Source: Rhodospirillaceae bacterium
Lineage (GTDB): Bacteria; Pseudomonadota; Alphaproteobacteria; Rhodospirillales; UBA2165
Reading direction: 5' to 3'
Assembly (NCBI GenBank): GCA_947467145.1
Contig: CANIGJ010000001.1
Coordinates: forward strand, 333,083 to 397,082
DNA: 64,000 nucleotides
Below the pieces are notes generated by a model that searched no databases, was not told where the DNA came from, and saw only the letters and a program-made list of their open reading frames with translations. Positions 18,999 to 28,260 of this stretch are shown in pieces. The position numbers and the translations under genes are program-made. Numbering within the stretch: the stretch's first letter is position 1; the number at the start of each line of letters is the position of its first letter.

Positions 18999-19855
18999 AA
19001 CCGGCGCCGTTCACCTATCACGATCCGCAGACCCTGGACGAAGCCTACGGCCTGCTGGCCACGCTCGAGAACGCGCGCGTGCTGTCGGGCGGCCAGTCGC
19101 TCATCCCGATGCTCAACTTCCGCTATGTGCAGCCCGACCACATCATCGATGTGGCGGGCATCGCGGCGATCTCGGGCATCACGTATAAAGACGGCATCCT
19201 TAAGATCGGTGCGATGACGCGCCAGCGCGAGATCGAATATTCCGATATCGTCGCGACGCATTGCCCGCTGATGCGCGAAGCCATCCTGCAAGTCGGCCAC
19301 CGCCAGACGCGCAATCGGGGCACCATCGGTGGCTCGCTCGCGCATCTCGACCCGGCGGCCGAATTGCCGCTGGTCGCGTGCGCGATGGACGGCATGATTC
19401 ATCTCGGCGGCAGTCGCGGCACACGCGACGTCGCGTTTACCGATTATGCGTTGGGCTTTATGACGACGGCGATCGAGCCCGACGAAATGATCACCGGCGT
19501 CAGCATCCCAACCTGGAAACCGGGCCACGGCTCGGCCTTTGTTGAATTCGCACGGCGCGAAGGCGATTTCGCCATCGTCGCCATCGCGGCCCTAATGGAA
19601 ATCGACGCGTCCCAGACGATCACGCGGGCGGCGCTGGCCGTCGGCGGCGCCTTGGCCACGGCGCAACGGCTTCCTGAAGCCGAGGCGATCCTGGTCGGCG
19701 CCAAAGCCAACGACGAGACCTTCCGTGCCGCCGGCGAAGCCTGCACGCAAATCGACGCGGTCGAGGATGTGCATGCGCCGGCGAGCTATCGTAAATCCCT
19801 CGCAGGTGTGCTGACACGCCGCGCATTAAAAGCCGCTGCGGAGCGCACGAAATGA
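18995..19855 (+). CDS. Molybdenum hydroxylase, FAD-binding (medium) subunit
   Basis: 286-residue CoxM/XdhB-type flavoprotein. FAD-binding motifs are GGQSLIPMLNFR (about 31-42) and NRGTIGGSLAHLDPAAELP (about 107-125). In the complex it passes electrons from the iron-sulfur subunit to the acceptor. ATGA overlaps join it to the UbiD gene upstream and to the 2Fe-2S subunit downstream, so the three subunits are translated together. Order is medium-small-large. Confidence 0.93.
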   Translation: MKPAPFTYHDPQTLDEAYGLLATLENARVLSGGQSLIPMLNFRYVQPDHIIDVAGIAAISGITYKDGILKIGAMTRQREIEYSDIVATHCPLMREAILQVGHRQTRNRGTIGGSLAHLDPAAELPLVACAMDGMIHLGGSRGTRDVAFTDYALGFMTTAIEPDEMITGVSIPTWKPGHGSAFVEFARREGDFAIVAIAALMEIDASQTITRAALAVGGALATAQRLPEAEAILVGAKANDETFRAAGEACTQIDAVEDVHAPASYRKSLAGVLTRRALKAAAERTK

Positions 19856-20343
19856 CCGATACCCGCAAGATCACCGTCACGGTGAACGGCAAAAGCCACA
19901 CCAAAGAGGTTCCCACGCGCCTGCTGCTGTCCGACTTCCTGCGCCATGAACTGTTGCTGACCGGCACGCATGTCGGCTGCGAGCACGGCGTCTGCGGCGC
20001 CTGCACGGTGTTGATCGACGGACGCTCGGCACGCTCCTGCCTCACCCTCGCGGTGCAGGCCAACGGGCACGAGGTGATGACGGTCGAAGGCATCGCGCCG
20101 AATGCCGACGAGCTACATCACCTGCAGCAGGCGATGCAGGATCATCACGGCCTGCAATGCGGCTACTGTACGCCCGGCATCCTGACGACCCTGTTCGAAT
20201 TGCTACGCGACAATCCGGACCCGAGCGAACACGAGGTGCGCTCGGCGATTTCCGGCAATCTGTGCCGCTGCACCGGCTATCAGGGCATCGTCGAAGCCGC
20301 ACTCGACGCCGCGCAGAAGATGCGCGCCGGAGCACGCTCATGA
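19852..20343 (+). CDS. Molybdenum hydroxylase, 2Fe-2S (small) subunit
   Basis: 163-residue CoxS/XdhC-type protein. The plant-type ferredoxin domain has CEHGVCGAC plus a fourth Cys at about 63, and the helical domain has CGYCTPG and NLCRCTGY, which bind the second cluster near the molybdopterin. All eight Cys appear present. It overlaps both neighbours by 4 bases. It carries electrons from Mo to FAD. Confidence 0.94.
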   Translation: MTDTRKITVTVNGKSHTKEVPTRLLLSDFLRHELLLTGTHVGCEHGVCGACTVLIDGRSARSCLTLAVQANGHEVMTVEGIAPNADELHHLQQAMQDHHGLQCGYCTPGILTTLFELLRDNPDPSEHEVRSAISGNLCRCTGYQGIVEAALDAAQKMRAGARS

Positions 20344-22709
20344 GCAATCCGGTCGCCGATCTCAAGAATATTTCGGGCGAGCCGCAGATCGGCAAGGCCA
20401 TCAAGCGGCTGGAAGATCCGGCGCTGCTGACCGGCAAAGGCCGCTTCGTCGACGATTTCCACCTGCCCAACATGCTGCATGCGGCGTTCGTGCGCAGCGA
20501 CGAGGCGCACGCGAAGATCAACGGCATCGACAAAAGCATGGCCAAGGCCGTACCCGGCGTGCATGCGGTCTATACCTTGGCCGACCTGCCCAAGCGCTTC
20601 CACAATATGCGCATGCACGGCATGCCGAACCCGCATGTGTCGCAGAACATCATGCCGTATGTGCTGGCGAAGGATGAGGTCTGTCATGTCGGCGAGCCCA
20701 TCGCCATCGTCATCGCCTACGACCGCTATATCGCCGAGGATGCGGCCGCACTCGTGATGGTCGATTACGAACCGTTGCCGACGGCGGGCGATTGCCGCGC
20801 CGCGCGTCAGCCCGGTGCTGCGCTCGCACATATGAATTCGCCCAACAACACGGCCGCCGAAATGCATTTCGGTTATGGCGATGTCGATGCCGCGTTCAAG
20901 AATGCCGCACATATCGTGCGCGAAGACCTGTTCATGCATCGCGGTCTCGGCCATTCCATCGAAGGCCGCGCGTGCCTGTGCCATTACGACGAATTCACCG
21001 ATCATCTGACGGTCTACGCCGCGAGCCAGGGCCCACACGCGCATAAGCGCGCCATCTGCGGACTATTGGATTGGGATGAAGAGCGCGTGCGCGTCGTCGC
21101 CTACGATGTCGGCGGCGGCTTCGGCCCGAAGATGAGCTTCTATGCCGAAACGATCGTCGCATCCGTCGCCTCGATCATGCTGAAGCGGCCGGTCAAATGG
21201 ATCGAGGATCGGCGCGAGCATTTCAACGCGGCGACGCAGGAACGCGATCAATATTGGGATGTCGAGATGGCGCTGGATGCCGAGGGCAAGATCCTCGGCC
21301 TGCGCATCGATATGACGCACGACAAGGGCGCGTTCATGCCGCACGGCACGATCCTGCCGCATATTTCCTGCACTACCGTGCCCGGCCCCTTCATCATCCC
21401 GGCCTACAAGATCGACTGCCACGTGATGCTGACGAACAAGCCGCCAGTCGCCCCAGTGCGCGGCGCCGGACGGCCGCAGGCAGTCTTCGCCATGGAACGC
21501 ATCATGGATGCGGCGGCGGCCAAGCTCGGTCTCGACCGTGCCGAGATCCGCAAACGCAACCTAATCCCCGCCGAAGCCATGCCCTATTCGATGGGCCTAA
21601 CCTTCCGCGACGGCAAGCCGCTGACCTACGATTCCGGCAATTATCCGCAATTGTTGAAACAGGTGATGGAGGCGTCCGACTACAACGGTTTTGAGGCGCG
21701 CAAAGCCGAGGCGCTGAAACAGGGCCGCTATATCGGCATCGGCATCGCCAGCGCCATCGAAGGGACCGGCCTCGGCCCGTTCGAAGGCGCCACCGTGCGC
21801 ATCGGGCCGTCCGGCACGGTGACGTTGCTGACCGGTGCGGCCGCGCAGGGCCAAGGCCATGTGACGACCTTCGCGCAGATCTGCGCCGAGAAGTTCGGCA
21901 TAGCGCCCGGCGACGTGCGCGTGGTGGCAGCCGACACGGCCGTCATCGCCAACGGCACCGGCACTTTTGCATCCCGCCAGGCGGTCAATGCGGGCTCATC
22001 CACGCATCTGGCTGCCATCCAGGTACGCGAAAAGGTTCTGCAGATCGCGTCGTTCATACTGGAAGCTTCGCCCGGCGACATCGAACTCGCCGGCGGCAAT
22101 GCCATCGTCAAAGGCACCGACAAGAAGATCAGCTTCAAGGACATCTCGCGCGCGGTGACCGGGCAATCGGGCTACGCGCTGCCGAAAGGCATCGAGCCGG
22201 GCCTGGAATCGACGCGCTATTTTTCGCCCGAGCAGGCAGCCTATTCATCCAACACGCACATCGCCGAGGTCGAGGTCGATATCGAAACCGGCGGCGTCAA
22301 GGTCACCGGCTATTGGATCGCGCACGATTGCGGCGTCGTCATCAATCCGCTGGTGGTCCAGGGTCAGGTGCAGGGCGGGCTCGCCCACGGCATCGGCAAT
22401 GCGCTGCTCGAATGGATGCATTACGATCCCGATACCTGCCAGCCGCTGACCACGACCCTGGCCGATTATCTGCTGCCGACGGCGGATATGGTGCCGAAGG
22501 CCGAGATCAGCCATGTCGTCTCGCCCTCGCCGCTCAATCCCATCGGCGTCAAGGGTGCGGGCGAAGGCGGCACCATCCCGGCGCCGGCCGCGATCATCTC
22601 GGCCATCGAACACGCGCTCAGCCCGTTCGGGGTTCACTTGACCCAGGCGCCCGTTCCGCCGCACCATCTAGTCGATCATATCAATAAGGGCCGCAAAAAA
22701 GCCCATTAG
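20340..22709 (+). CDS. Molybdenum hydroxylase, catalytic (large) subunit, not CO dehydrogenase
   Basis: 789-residue CoxL/XdhA-type molybdopterin protein. I chose the ATG at 20340, which overlaps the stop of the small subunit; an earlier in-frame start would lie inside that gene. Motifs: GGGFGPKMSFYAET, PVRGAGRPQ (about 371-379) and the active-site Glu in KGAGEGGTIPAP (about 738-749). The AYRCSFR loop that carries the Cys of true CO dehydrogenase is replaced by PVRGAGR, so CO oxidation is unlikely. It more probably hydroxylates an aromatic or N-heterocyclic carbon or oxidises an aldehyde with water. Confidence 0.92.
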   Translation: MSNPVADLKNISGEPQIGKAIKRLEDPALLTGKGRFVDDFHLPNMLHAAFVRSDEAHAKINGIDKSMAKAVPGVHAVYTLADLPKRFHNMRMHGMPNPHVSQNIMPYVLAKDEVCHVGEPIAIVIAYDRYIAEDAAALVMVDYEPLPTAGDCRAARQPGAALAHMNSPNNTAAEMHFGYGDVDAAFKNAAHIVREDLFMHRGLGHSIEGRACLCHYDEFTDHLTVYAASQGPHAHKRAICGLLDWDEERVRVVAYDVGGGFGPKMSFYAETIVASVASIMLKRPVKWIEDRREHFNAATQERDQYWDVEMALDAEGKILGLRIDMTHDKGAFMPHGTILPHISCTTVPGPFIIPAYKIDCHVMLTNKPPVAPVRGAGRPQAVFAMERIMDAAAAKLGLDRAEIRKRNLIPAEAMPYSMGLTFRDGKPLTYDSGNYPQLLKQVMEASDYNGFEARKAEALKQGRYIGIGIASAIEGTGLGPFEGATVRIGPSGTVTLLTGAAAQGQGHVTTFAQICAEKFGIAPGDVRVVAADTAVIANGTGTFASRQAVNAGSSTHLAAIQVREKVLQIASFILEASPGDIELAGGNAIVKGTDKKISFKDISRAVTGQSGYALPKGIEPGLESTRYFSPEQAAYSSNTHIAEVEVDIETGGVKVTGYWIAHDCGVVINPLVVQGQVQGGLAHGIGNALLEWMHYDPDTCQPLTTTLADYLLPTADMVPKAEISHVVSPSPLNPIGVKGAGEGGTIPAPAAIISAIEHALSPFGVHLTQAPVPPHHLVDHINKGRKKAH

Positions 22710-22726
22710 CGCCGAGGAGGCAGCCG

Positions 22727-23509
22727 ATGCCCGACAGCTCCTTATTCCATCAGCCCGAATCCCTCGAAGGCAAAGTCTCGGATGCCGAATGGCAGACCCG
22801 CGTCGATATGGCCGTGTGTTATCGCATCGCCTATCACTTCGGCTGGAACGACACGATCCACAATCATCTGTCGGCACGCCTGCCGGACGATCCGGAAAAG
22901 TTCGTTATGAACCCGCAAGGGCTCGGCTGGCACGAGATGACGGCAAGCTCGCTCATCAAGTCCGACTACGCCGGCAAGGATTACACCAAGAGCGAATTCC
23001 GCCTCGCTCCGGCTGGCCGCAATTTCCATAGCGCGATCTTGAAATTGCGCCCGGACCTCAATTGCGTGTTCCACATTCATCCGCTGTCCTCGGTCGTCGT
23101 CTCGGCGACGCGCGACGGGTTGCTGCCGCTCGACCAGAACTCGGCGATGCTGTACGGCCGCGTGTCGTACCACGATTACGAAGGCTTGGCCGACGAAGCC
23201 GAAGAAGGCCCGCGCATCGTCGAACATCTGGGCGACAATCAGCACATGATCATGTGGAACCACGGCCTGCTGACGGTCGGCCGCACGGTCGCCGAAGCCA
23301 TGGCGAACATGAATGCGCTGGCGCGTTGCTGCGACAATCAGATGCATGTGCTGTCGCTCAACCGCCCGATCGAGATGGTGCCGGAAGAGATCTGCAAGAA
23401 GGCACAGGATCAGATCTATCAGCGCTATCAGGGCGCGCCCGGCGGCACCTTGGAATTCAAGGCCTATCGCCGCCTCGCCGAAAAGCTCGATCCGAGCTAC
23501 CGGACGTAA
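22727..23509 (+). CDS. Class II aldolase/adducin-family protein
   Basis: 260 residues with a typical aldolase II fold. Zinc ligands are visible as HIH (His116, His118) and the WNHGLLTVG segment near 183-190 supplies the third His. Such enzymes cleave or decarboxylate hydroxy-oxo acids. GAGGAGG lies 8 bases before the ATG. It is the last gene of the TPP-UbiD-Mo-hydroxylase operon, and its TAA abuts the TAA of the convergent CoxG-like gene. Confidence 0.9.
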   Translation: MPDSSLFHQPESLEGKVSDAEWQTRVDMAVCYRIAYHFGWNDTIHNHLSARLPDDPEKFVMNPQGLGWHEMTASSLIKSDYAGKDYTKSEFRLAPAGRNFHSAILKLRPDLNCVFHIHPLSSVVVSATRDGLLPLDQNSAMLYGRVSYHDYEGLADEAEEGPRIVEHLGDNQHMIMWNHGLLTVGRTVAEAMANMNALARCCDNQMHVLSLNRPIEMVPEEICKKAQDQIYQRYQGAPGGTLEFKAYRRLAEKLDPSYRT

Positions 23510-24064
23510 TTAGGCGTCGCCGTCCTTTTTGAACGTCCGTTTGGCGGCACCCCAAAGCACCGAGGTGGCCGAGACCGACGCGGCATCGCCTGCCGCCACG
23601 CCGCCGCCATTGATCTCCTGTTCCAGGTTCTTGGCGAAGCGCGCGATGATTTCGTCGGCGACCGCCTTCATCACGCCGACGCCACGCCCGTATTGCGCGA
23701 CCGCGCCCGAAAGTGTGACGTCGGATTGAGCGATGACCTTGGTTGCCGCATCGCCCGCCGGTTCGAGCCGGATGGTGAATTCGGCGGCTGCGCGCCCGCG
23801 CCCCTTGGCCTCGCCGCCCGATCCTTTAACCCGCACGGTGCGATTGGCTTCGTCGATGTCTTCGAACGTCGCCGTGCCCGCGAAGGTGAGCGCCACCGGC
23901 CCCACCTTCACGTTCACATTACCCTTGAAGGTCTTGTCGTCGACCGTTTCGGTCAGTGTAGCACCCGGCAGACATTTCGCCATACGCGGCACATCGAGCA
24001 GCACGACCCAAGCGTCAGCCGGCGGCAACGGCACCGTGAAGCTGTTTTCGAACTGCAGACCCAT
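23510..24064 (-). CDS. CoxG-like SRPBCC protein
   Basis: 184 residues of the CO-dehydrogenase subunit G family within the START/SRPBCC superfamily. The N-terminus (FENSFTVPLPPADAWVVLLD) and the MAKCLPGA segment near 48 are characteristic. CoxG anchors or assists molybdenum hydroxylases at the membrane in carboxydotrophs. Here it is transcribed convergently with the Mo-hydroxylase operon and downstream of FAH and hydrolase genes, so a role in recruiting this hydroxylase is plausible but inferred. About 35 C-terminal residues beyond the core could be the anchoring tail. Confidence 0.88.
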   Translation of the reverse strand: MGLQFENSFTVPLPPADAWVVLLDVPRMAKCLPGATLTETVDDKTFKGNVNVKVGPVALTFAGTATFEDIDEANRTVRVKGSGGEAKGRGRAAAEFTIRLEPAGDAATKVIAQSDVTLSGAVAQYGRGVGVMKAVADEIIARFAKNLEQEINGGGVAAGDAASVSATSVLWGAAKRTFKKDGDA

Positions 24065-24070
24065 GATCGG

Positions 24071-24955
24071 TTAGCGGACCTCGTGCGCGCGCACCGGAAC
24101 CTTCATGTTGCCCAGGATCTCGAATTCGAAATCCACCATGTCGCCCGGCTTCACCGGCCCGACGCCCTGGCAGGTGCCGGTCATGATGATGTCGCCCGGA
24201 TGCAGGGTGTAGAAGGTCGAACCCCAAGAGATCTGCTGCTTGATATACATGATCATGTCTTTGGTATTTGCCTTCTGGCGGCTCTCACCATTGACCTTCA
24301 ATTCGAAATTGAGGTTCTGCGGATCCGGCACCTCGTCCTTGGTCACGAGCCACGGGCCCAGCACCGAATAGGTGTCGATGGATTTGCGGAAGGAACGGTC
24401 TTCCTTGCCGCGCACCACCATGTCCATGGCGAGCGCGTAGCCGACAATATAATCGTAGGCTTTGTCTTCCGGGATGTCCGAGCCCGTCTTGCCGATGATC
24501 ACACCCAGTTCGGCTTCATGATCGTTGCGCCGATCGGGAAAGCGCGTCGCGATGCCTTCCGACGGGCCGACCAGGGACGAATTCGCCTTCAGGAACAGGC
24601 CCTGCACCAGAACGCTGTCGATGCCGCGTTCCGGGATAGCCTGTGATTGTGTCGTGATCGTCTTGTCGGCGGCCATCTCGTCGCGATGCGCCTGATAATT
24701 GGTCGGCACGCCGATGATCTTGGTCGGATTGGCGACCGGGCTTTTGAAGCGCAATTCGTTGGCATTGAGCGCCGGCGCCTTGTCGGCCAGCGCTTCCAGC
24801 TCGGGACGCCAGGCTTCCAGGTTCACGATCAGCGGGTCGCCCAGCGGAAAGGGATAACGCACCAGTGGCAGCTTTTCGAGGATGGTGGTGACGTCATGCA
24901 CGCCATCGGGACGGACGATTCCGATCCGGTCGTCGTTAAATCGGCAAATGCGCAT
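24071..24955 (-). CDS. Fumarylacetoacetate hydrolase-family protein (copy 1)
   Basis: 294 residues; FAH C-terminal domain with the metal-binding HEAELGVIIGK segment (about 146-156) and the conserved MTGTCQGVGP turn (about 259-268). Family members hydrolyse or decarboxylate acylpyruvates and 2-oxo-4-enoates of ring-cleavage pathways. GGGAGAG precedes the ATG. It sits between an alpha/beta hydrolase and the CoxG-like gene in a minus operon. The paralogue at 27304 is only moderately similar and so may act on a different substrate. Confidence 0.9.
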   Translation of the reverse strand: MRICRFNDDRIGIVRPDGVHDVTTILEKLPLVRYPFPLGDPLIVNLEAWRPELEALADKAPALNANELRFKSPVANPTKIIGVPTNYQAHRDEMAADKTITTQSQAIPERGIDSVLVQGLFLKANSSLVGPSEGIATRFPDRRNDHEAELGVIIGKTGSDIPEDKAYDYIVGYALAMDMVVRGKEDRSFRKSIDTYSVLGPWLVTKDEVPDPQNLNFELKVNGESRQKANTKDMIMYIKQQISWGSTFYTLHPGDIIMTGTCQGVGPVKPGDMVDFEFEILGNMKVPVRAHEVR

Positions 24956-24979
24956 ATTCTCTCTCCCTAGATTTATCGG

Positions 24980-25798
24980 CTACCGGTTGGCGCCATTGAA
25001 AAACGCCAACACCGCGGACGCAAACATTTCCGGCGAGGACGTCATGGCAGAATGCCCTTCGCCCGGCAATTCAATGATTTCAGTCTGAGGAATCCCGCCT
25101 TTGATACGCTCGGCCGAGTTGCGCATACCGCCGCGCGACTTGCCGCCGACGAGCACGCCAAACGGATATTTGACGCCGACGAACTTGAACGCCGCGAATT
25201 CGTAATCGCGTACGATCATGAGTTCGCGCGGCACCGTGCGCGCCATGGAGCGCCAACGCTCCCACGCCTTGGGGTTCGAACGCTGACGTTCGACCGCATC
25301 GGGCGACGAGCCCATGAAGTCGCGGAGATAATAAGTGATCACGCCGTCGATATCGCCCTTGGCCAGGATCTCGGCCATCGCGATCACCAAGGGCTTGCGC
25401 GGATCGACGCCCTCGATGCGTTCGTAGAACGGCATCGGCGGTTCATACAGCAGCACCGCTTTCAACTTGTCGCTGCGCCACGCAGCCTCGAGCGCCACCA
25501 AGCCGCCATAGGAATGGGCCAGCAGGTTGACCGGCCCGGCCACGGCATGGACCGTATCGATTACCGCCAGCAGATCATGCACTTCGTCCAGGAAGCTGTG
25601 CGTGGGGGCATCGGTGGAATCGCCACGCCCGCGCCGATCGACCTGATACAGCGTATAGCTTTGCGCCAAGGTGGGGGCGACGCGCGCGTAGCGCGTATAA
25701 TCGTCGCCGGTCCCGGTGACCATCAGCAGCGGTGGCCCGGATCCTTCGACGGTAACGGAAATGACGACGCCATCCGGCGCCGTGACCTGCATGGACAC
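24980..25798 (-). CDS. Alpha/beta hydrolase
   Basis: 272-residue serine hydrolase. Nucleophile elbow AHSYGG with Ser96, and a C-terminal GEGHSAM supplying His. It starts at GTG 25798, with AAGGGG about 11 bases upstream; the ATG two codons later is the alternative. It is the first gene of the minus operon (hydrolase, FAH, CoxG-like). It is divergent from the second CaiB operon, and IclR box 2 lies between them, so both may answer to the same regulator. It may open a lactone or cleave a C-C bond. Confidence 0.9.
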   Translation of the reverse strand: MSMQVTAPDGVVISVTVEGSGPPLLMVTGTGDDYTRYARVAPTLAQSYTLYQVDRRGRGDSTDAPTHSFLDEVHDLLAVIDTVHAVAGPVNLLAHSYGGLVALEAAWRSDKLKAVLLYEPPMPFYERIEGVDPRKPLVIAMAEILAKGDIDGVITYYLRDFMGSSPDAVERQRSNPKAWERWRSMARTVPRELMIVRDYEFAAFKFVGVKYPFGVLVGGKSRGGMRNSAERIKGGIPQTEIIELPGEGHSAMTSSPEMFASAVLAFFNGANR

Positions 25799-25895
25799 GC
25801 TGTACGATCCCCTTGTTTTTGGGCCCCCTGTTGCCCCGATTTGTCCCTGATAGCGCAGGGTATTTCAATGACCGGGAGTGAATAACTCTCACACC

Positions 25896-25910
25896 TTCCA
25901 TTCAGTGAAA
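25896..25910. promoter_or_regulatory. IclR-type operator candidate, box 2
   Basis: TTCCA, spacer TTCAG, TGAAA. It agrees with box 1 (15370-15384) at 13 of 15 positions, and lies in the 207-base gap between the divergent hydrolase and CoA-transferase genes. The right arm has one mismatch to the palindrome. The shared sequence suggests one IclR regulator for both blocks; binding is not shown. Confidence 0.5.
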
Positions 25911-26005
25911 AGGTCAACGATCGTGGTTTACCCCTTGGGACCCATTTCCTATTGTTCGAGCCGAGCCCCGACGAAGGGCTGAGATTCTAGGGAGATGCAT
26001 GACCC

Positions 26006-27253
26006 ATGCCGATGCCGAGCGATTCACCGCGGTCCGGACCTCTATCGCATATCAAGGTCCTCGACCTGACCACGCATCTGGCGGGTCCCTATGCGACGAT
26101 GATTTTCGGCGATCTCGGCGCGCAGGTCATCAAGCTTGAGGCGCCCGGCGGCGAAAGCACGCGCCACATGCCGCCGCATTACATCGCCGGCAACAGCACC
26201 TATTTCCATTCGATCAACCGCAACAAGCAGTCGATCATCGTCGATCTGAAATCGCCCGAGGGCAAACAGGTCGCCATGGATCTGGTCGACGAATGCGACA
26301 TCGTGATCGAGAACGCGCGCCCCGGTGTGATGAAGCGCCTCGGCCTCGCCTATGACGACCTGGCGCCGACGCGGCCGGGCCTGATCTATTGTTCGCTGTC
26401 GGGCTTCGGCCAGGATGGGCCAGACCGCGATCTGCCGGCGCTCGACATCATCGTGCAGGCGCTGTCGGGCGGCATGAGCATGACCGGCGAAAAAGGCGGC
26501 AAGGCGGTGCGCGCCGGCCTACCCATCGGCGACGTCTGCGCCGGCATGTATTGCGTCATCGGCTCTCTGGCGGCACTCGCGCGGCGTACCGCAACCGGCG
26601 AAGGTGACTATATCGATGTCGCCATGCTCGACGTGCAGGTCGCCTTCCTGACCTATCAGGCGGCCGCCTATTTCCACACCGGCAAGGCACCAGGGCGCCA
26701 GGGCCGCGAGCACGACATGATCCCGCTGATCAATTGCTTCGAAGCGAAAGACGGCGTCGAAGTGGTGATCGCCGGCAACTCGGCGACCAACTTCAAGACC
26801 TTGTCGGACTTCCTGGGCGTGCCGGAGTTGCCGGAAGATCCGCGCTATAAGGAGCCGCGTGAGCGTTTGAAGAACAAGGAAAGCCTCGTCGCCACGTTGC
26901 GCGACGCCTTCAAGACCAAGACCTCGGTCGAGATCATGGCGCATCTGCGCAAGGAAGGCATGCCGGTCGGCATCGTCAACACGGTCGACAAGGCGCTGGA
27001 CAGCGCGCAGCTCAAACATCGCAACATGATCCTGGATCTGAAGGGCGACAGCGAGGAAGAACGCGCGCGCGTCGTCGGCGATCCGATCAAGATCCGCAAG
27101 GCGGGCCGCAAGACGCATACCTATGCGCCGCGCCTGGGCGCCGATTCGCGCTACATTCTGAACGAGGTCCTGGGCTACGATTCTGGCAAGATCGACGCCC
27201 TGATCGAGTCCGGCGCGGTGCAGGAAAAGGGCCTCGCCAAAGCGGCGGAATAA
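26006..27253 (+). CDS. CaiB/BaiF (class III) CoA-transferase (copy 2)
   Basis: 415 residues, catalytic Asp176 in GLPIGDVCAG. The protein aligns along its whole length with the CoA-transferase at 13278, with shared blocks such as SLSGFGQDGPDRD. It starts a plus operon with an FAH protein. Spacing to the next gene is 50 bases. Together the two transferases suggest two CoA-dependent substrates or reversible donor/acceptor roles. Confidence 0.92.
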   Translation: MPMPSDSPRSGPLSHIKVLDLTTHLAGPYATMIFGDLGAQVIKLEAPGGESTRHMPPHYIAGNSTYFHSINRNKQSIIVDLKSPEGKQVAMDLVDECDIVIENARPGVMKRLGLAYDDLAPTRPGLIYCSLSGFGQDGPDRDLPALDIIVQALSGGMSMTGEKGGKAVRAGLPIGDVCAGMYCVIGSLAALARRTATGEGDYIDVAMLDVQVAFLTYQAAAYFHTGKAPGRQGREHDMIPLINCFEAKDGVEVVIAGNSATNFKTLSDFLGVPELPEDPRYKEPRERLKNKESLVATLRDAFKTKTSVEIMAHLRKEGMPVGIVNTVDKALDSAQLKHRNMILDLKGDSEEERARVVGDPIKIRKAGRKTHTYAPRLGADSRYILNEVLGYDSGKIDALIESGAVQEKGLAKAAE

Positions 27254-27303
27254 CGTCTAAATACCGCTCATCAAAATTTACCCATCAGAGAGGCAGGGGA
27301 CCT

Positions 27304-28236
27304 ATGGTCGATTACAGGATCTTGAATTACGGCGACAATGTGCCTGACGCACGCCCGGCGGTTTGCGTCGGCGACAACATCCTCGATATCCAGGATGCGC
27401 TGGCCGATGTCGGCAATCCGAAAAGCTTCAACGCCAGCACGACCATGACCATCTTCGAGAAATGGGATGCGGCCGAGCCGGTGCTCGAACAGATCGCCGA
27501 GAAACTTGCGAATGGTCATGCCAAGGCGAAGAAGCTGTCGGCCGTGAAGCTGCAGGCGCCGCTGCTTTATCCCTGGGCGATCTTCAATGCCGGCTCGAAC
27601 TATTCCGAGCATCAGCAGGAGATGGGCCAGAAAGACGCCACCGACAAGTCGGTGACCAAGCCCTATGTCTTCCTCAAATCGCCGGCGCATGTCGTCATCG
27701 GGCCGGGCCACGAGGTCAAGATTCCACACGTGACCAAACAGGTCGACTGGGAAGGCGAATTCGCCGTCGTCATCGGCCGTTACGGGCGCAACGTGAAGAA
27801 AGAAGACGCTCGCTCGATCATCGCCGGCTACACGATCTTCAACGATCTGTCGGCGCGCGATCTGGGTGCGCGCGAAGACTGGCCGCGTTTCCGCACCGAC
27901 TGGTTCGCGCACAAAAGCTTCGAAACCTCCGGCCCGATGGGCCCGTGGATCGTGCCGGCCAAGCAAATCAAAGATCCGTACCAATGCCGCATCGAAACCT
28001 TCGTCAACGACGAGCGTAAGCAGAACGCACTGGCCGGCGAGATGATCTTCAACATCGAAGAGCAGATCGAATATCTCTCGGCGCGGCTGACGCTCCGTCC
28101 GGGCGATCTGATCTCGACCGGCACGCCGTCCGGCGTCGGCCGCCCGAAGGGCACGTTCCTGCAGCCCGGCGATACGGTGCGCATCACCATCAGCGGCATC
28201 GGCGAACTCAAGAACCCGGTCGTCGCCGGCATCTAA
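27304..28236 (+). CDS. Fumarylacetoacetate hydrolase-family protein (copy 2)
   Basis: 310 residues with the FAH fold. The acidic metal-binding motif is in DWEGEFAVVIGRYG (about 149-162), and STGTPSGVGRPKGTFLQPGD (about 275-294) is strongly conserved in the family. The complete N-terminal domain suggests an acylpyruvase or hydratase. A strong intrinsic terminator follows after 24 bases, so the operon probably ends here. Confidence 0.92.
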   Translation: MVDYRILNYGDNVPDARPAVCVGDNILDIQDALADVGNPKSFNASTTMTIFEKWDAAEPVLEQIAEKLANGHAKAKKLSAVKLQAPLLYPWAIFNAGSNYSEHQQEMGQKDATDKSVTKPYVFLKSPAHVVIGPGHEVKIPHVTKQVDWEGEFAVVIGRYGRNVKKEDARSIIAGYTIFNDLSARDLGAREDWPRFRTDWFAHKSFETSGPMGPWIVPAKQIKDPYQCRIETFVNDERKQNALAGEMIFNIEEQIEYLSARLTLRPGDLISTGTPSGVGRPKGTFLQPGDTVRITISGIGELKNPVVAGI

Positions 28237-28260
28237 GTTCGTTCGTTTCCGAACACATAA

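Noticed and set aside
18995..22709. Reading the CoxMSL-like genes as a CO dehydrogenase operon
   Set aside because: The AYRCSFR loop with the essential Cys is absent (PVRGAGR instead), so a CO-oxidising role is not supported.
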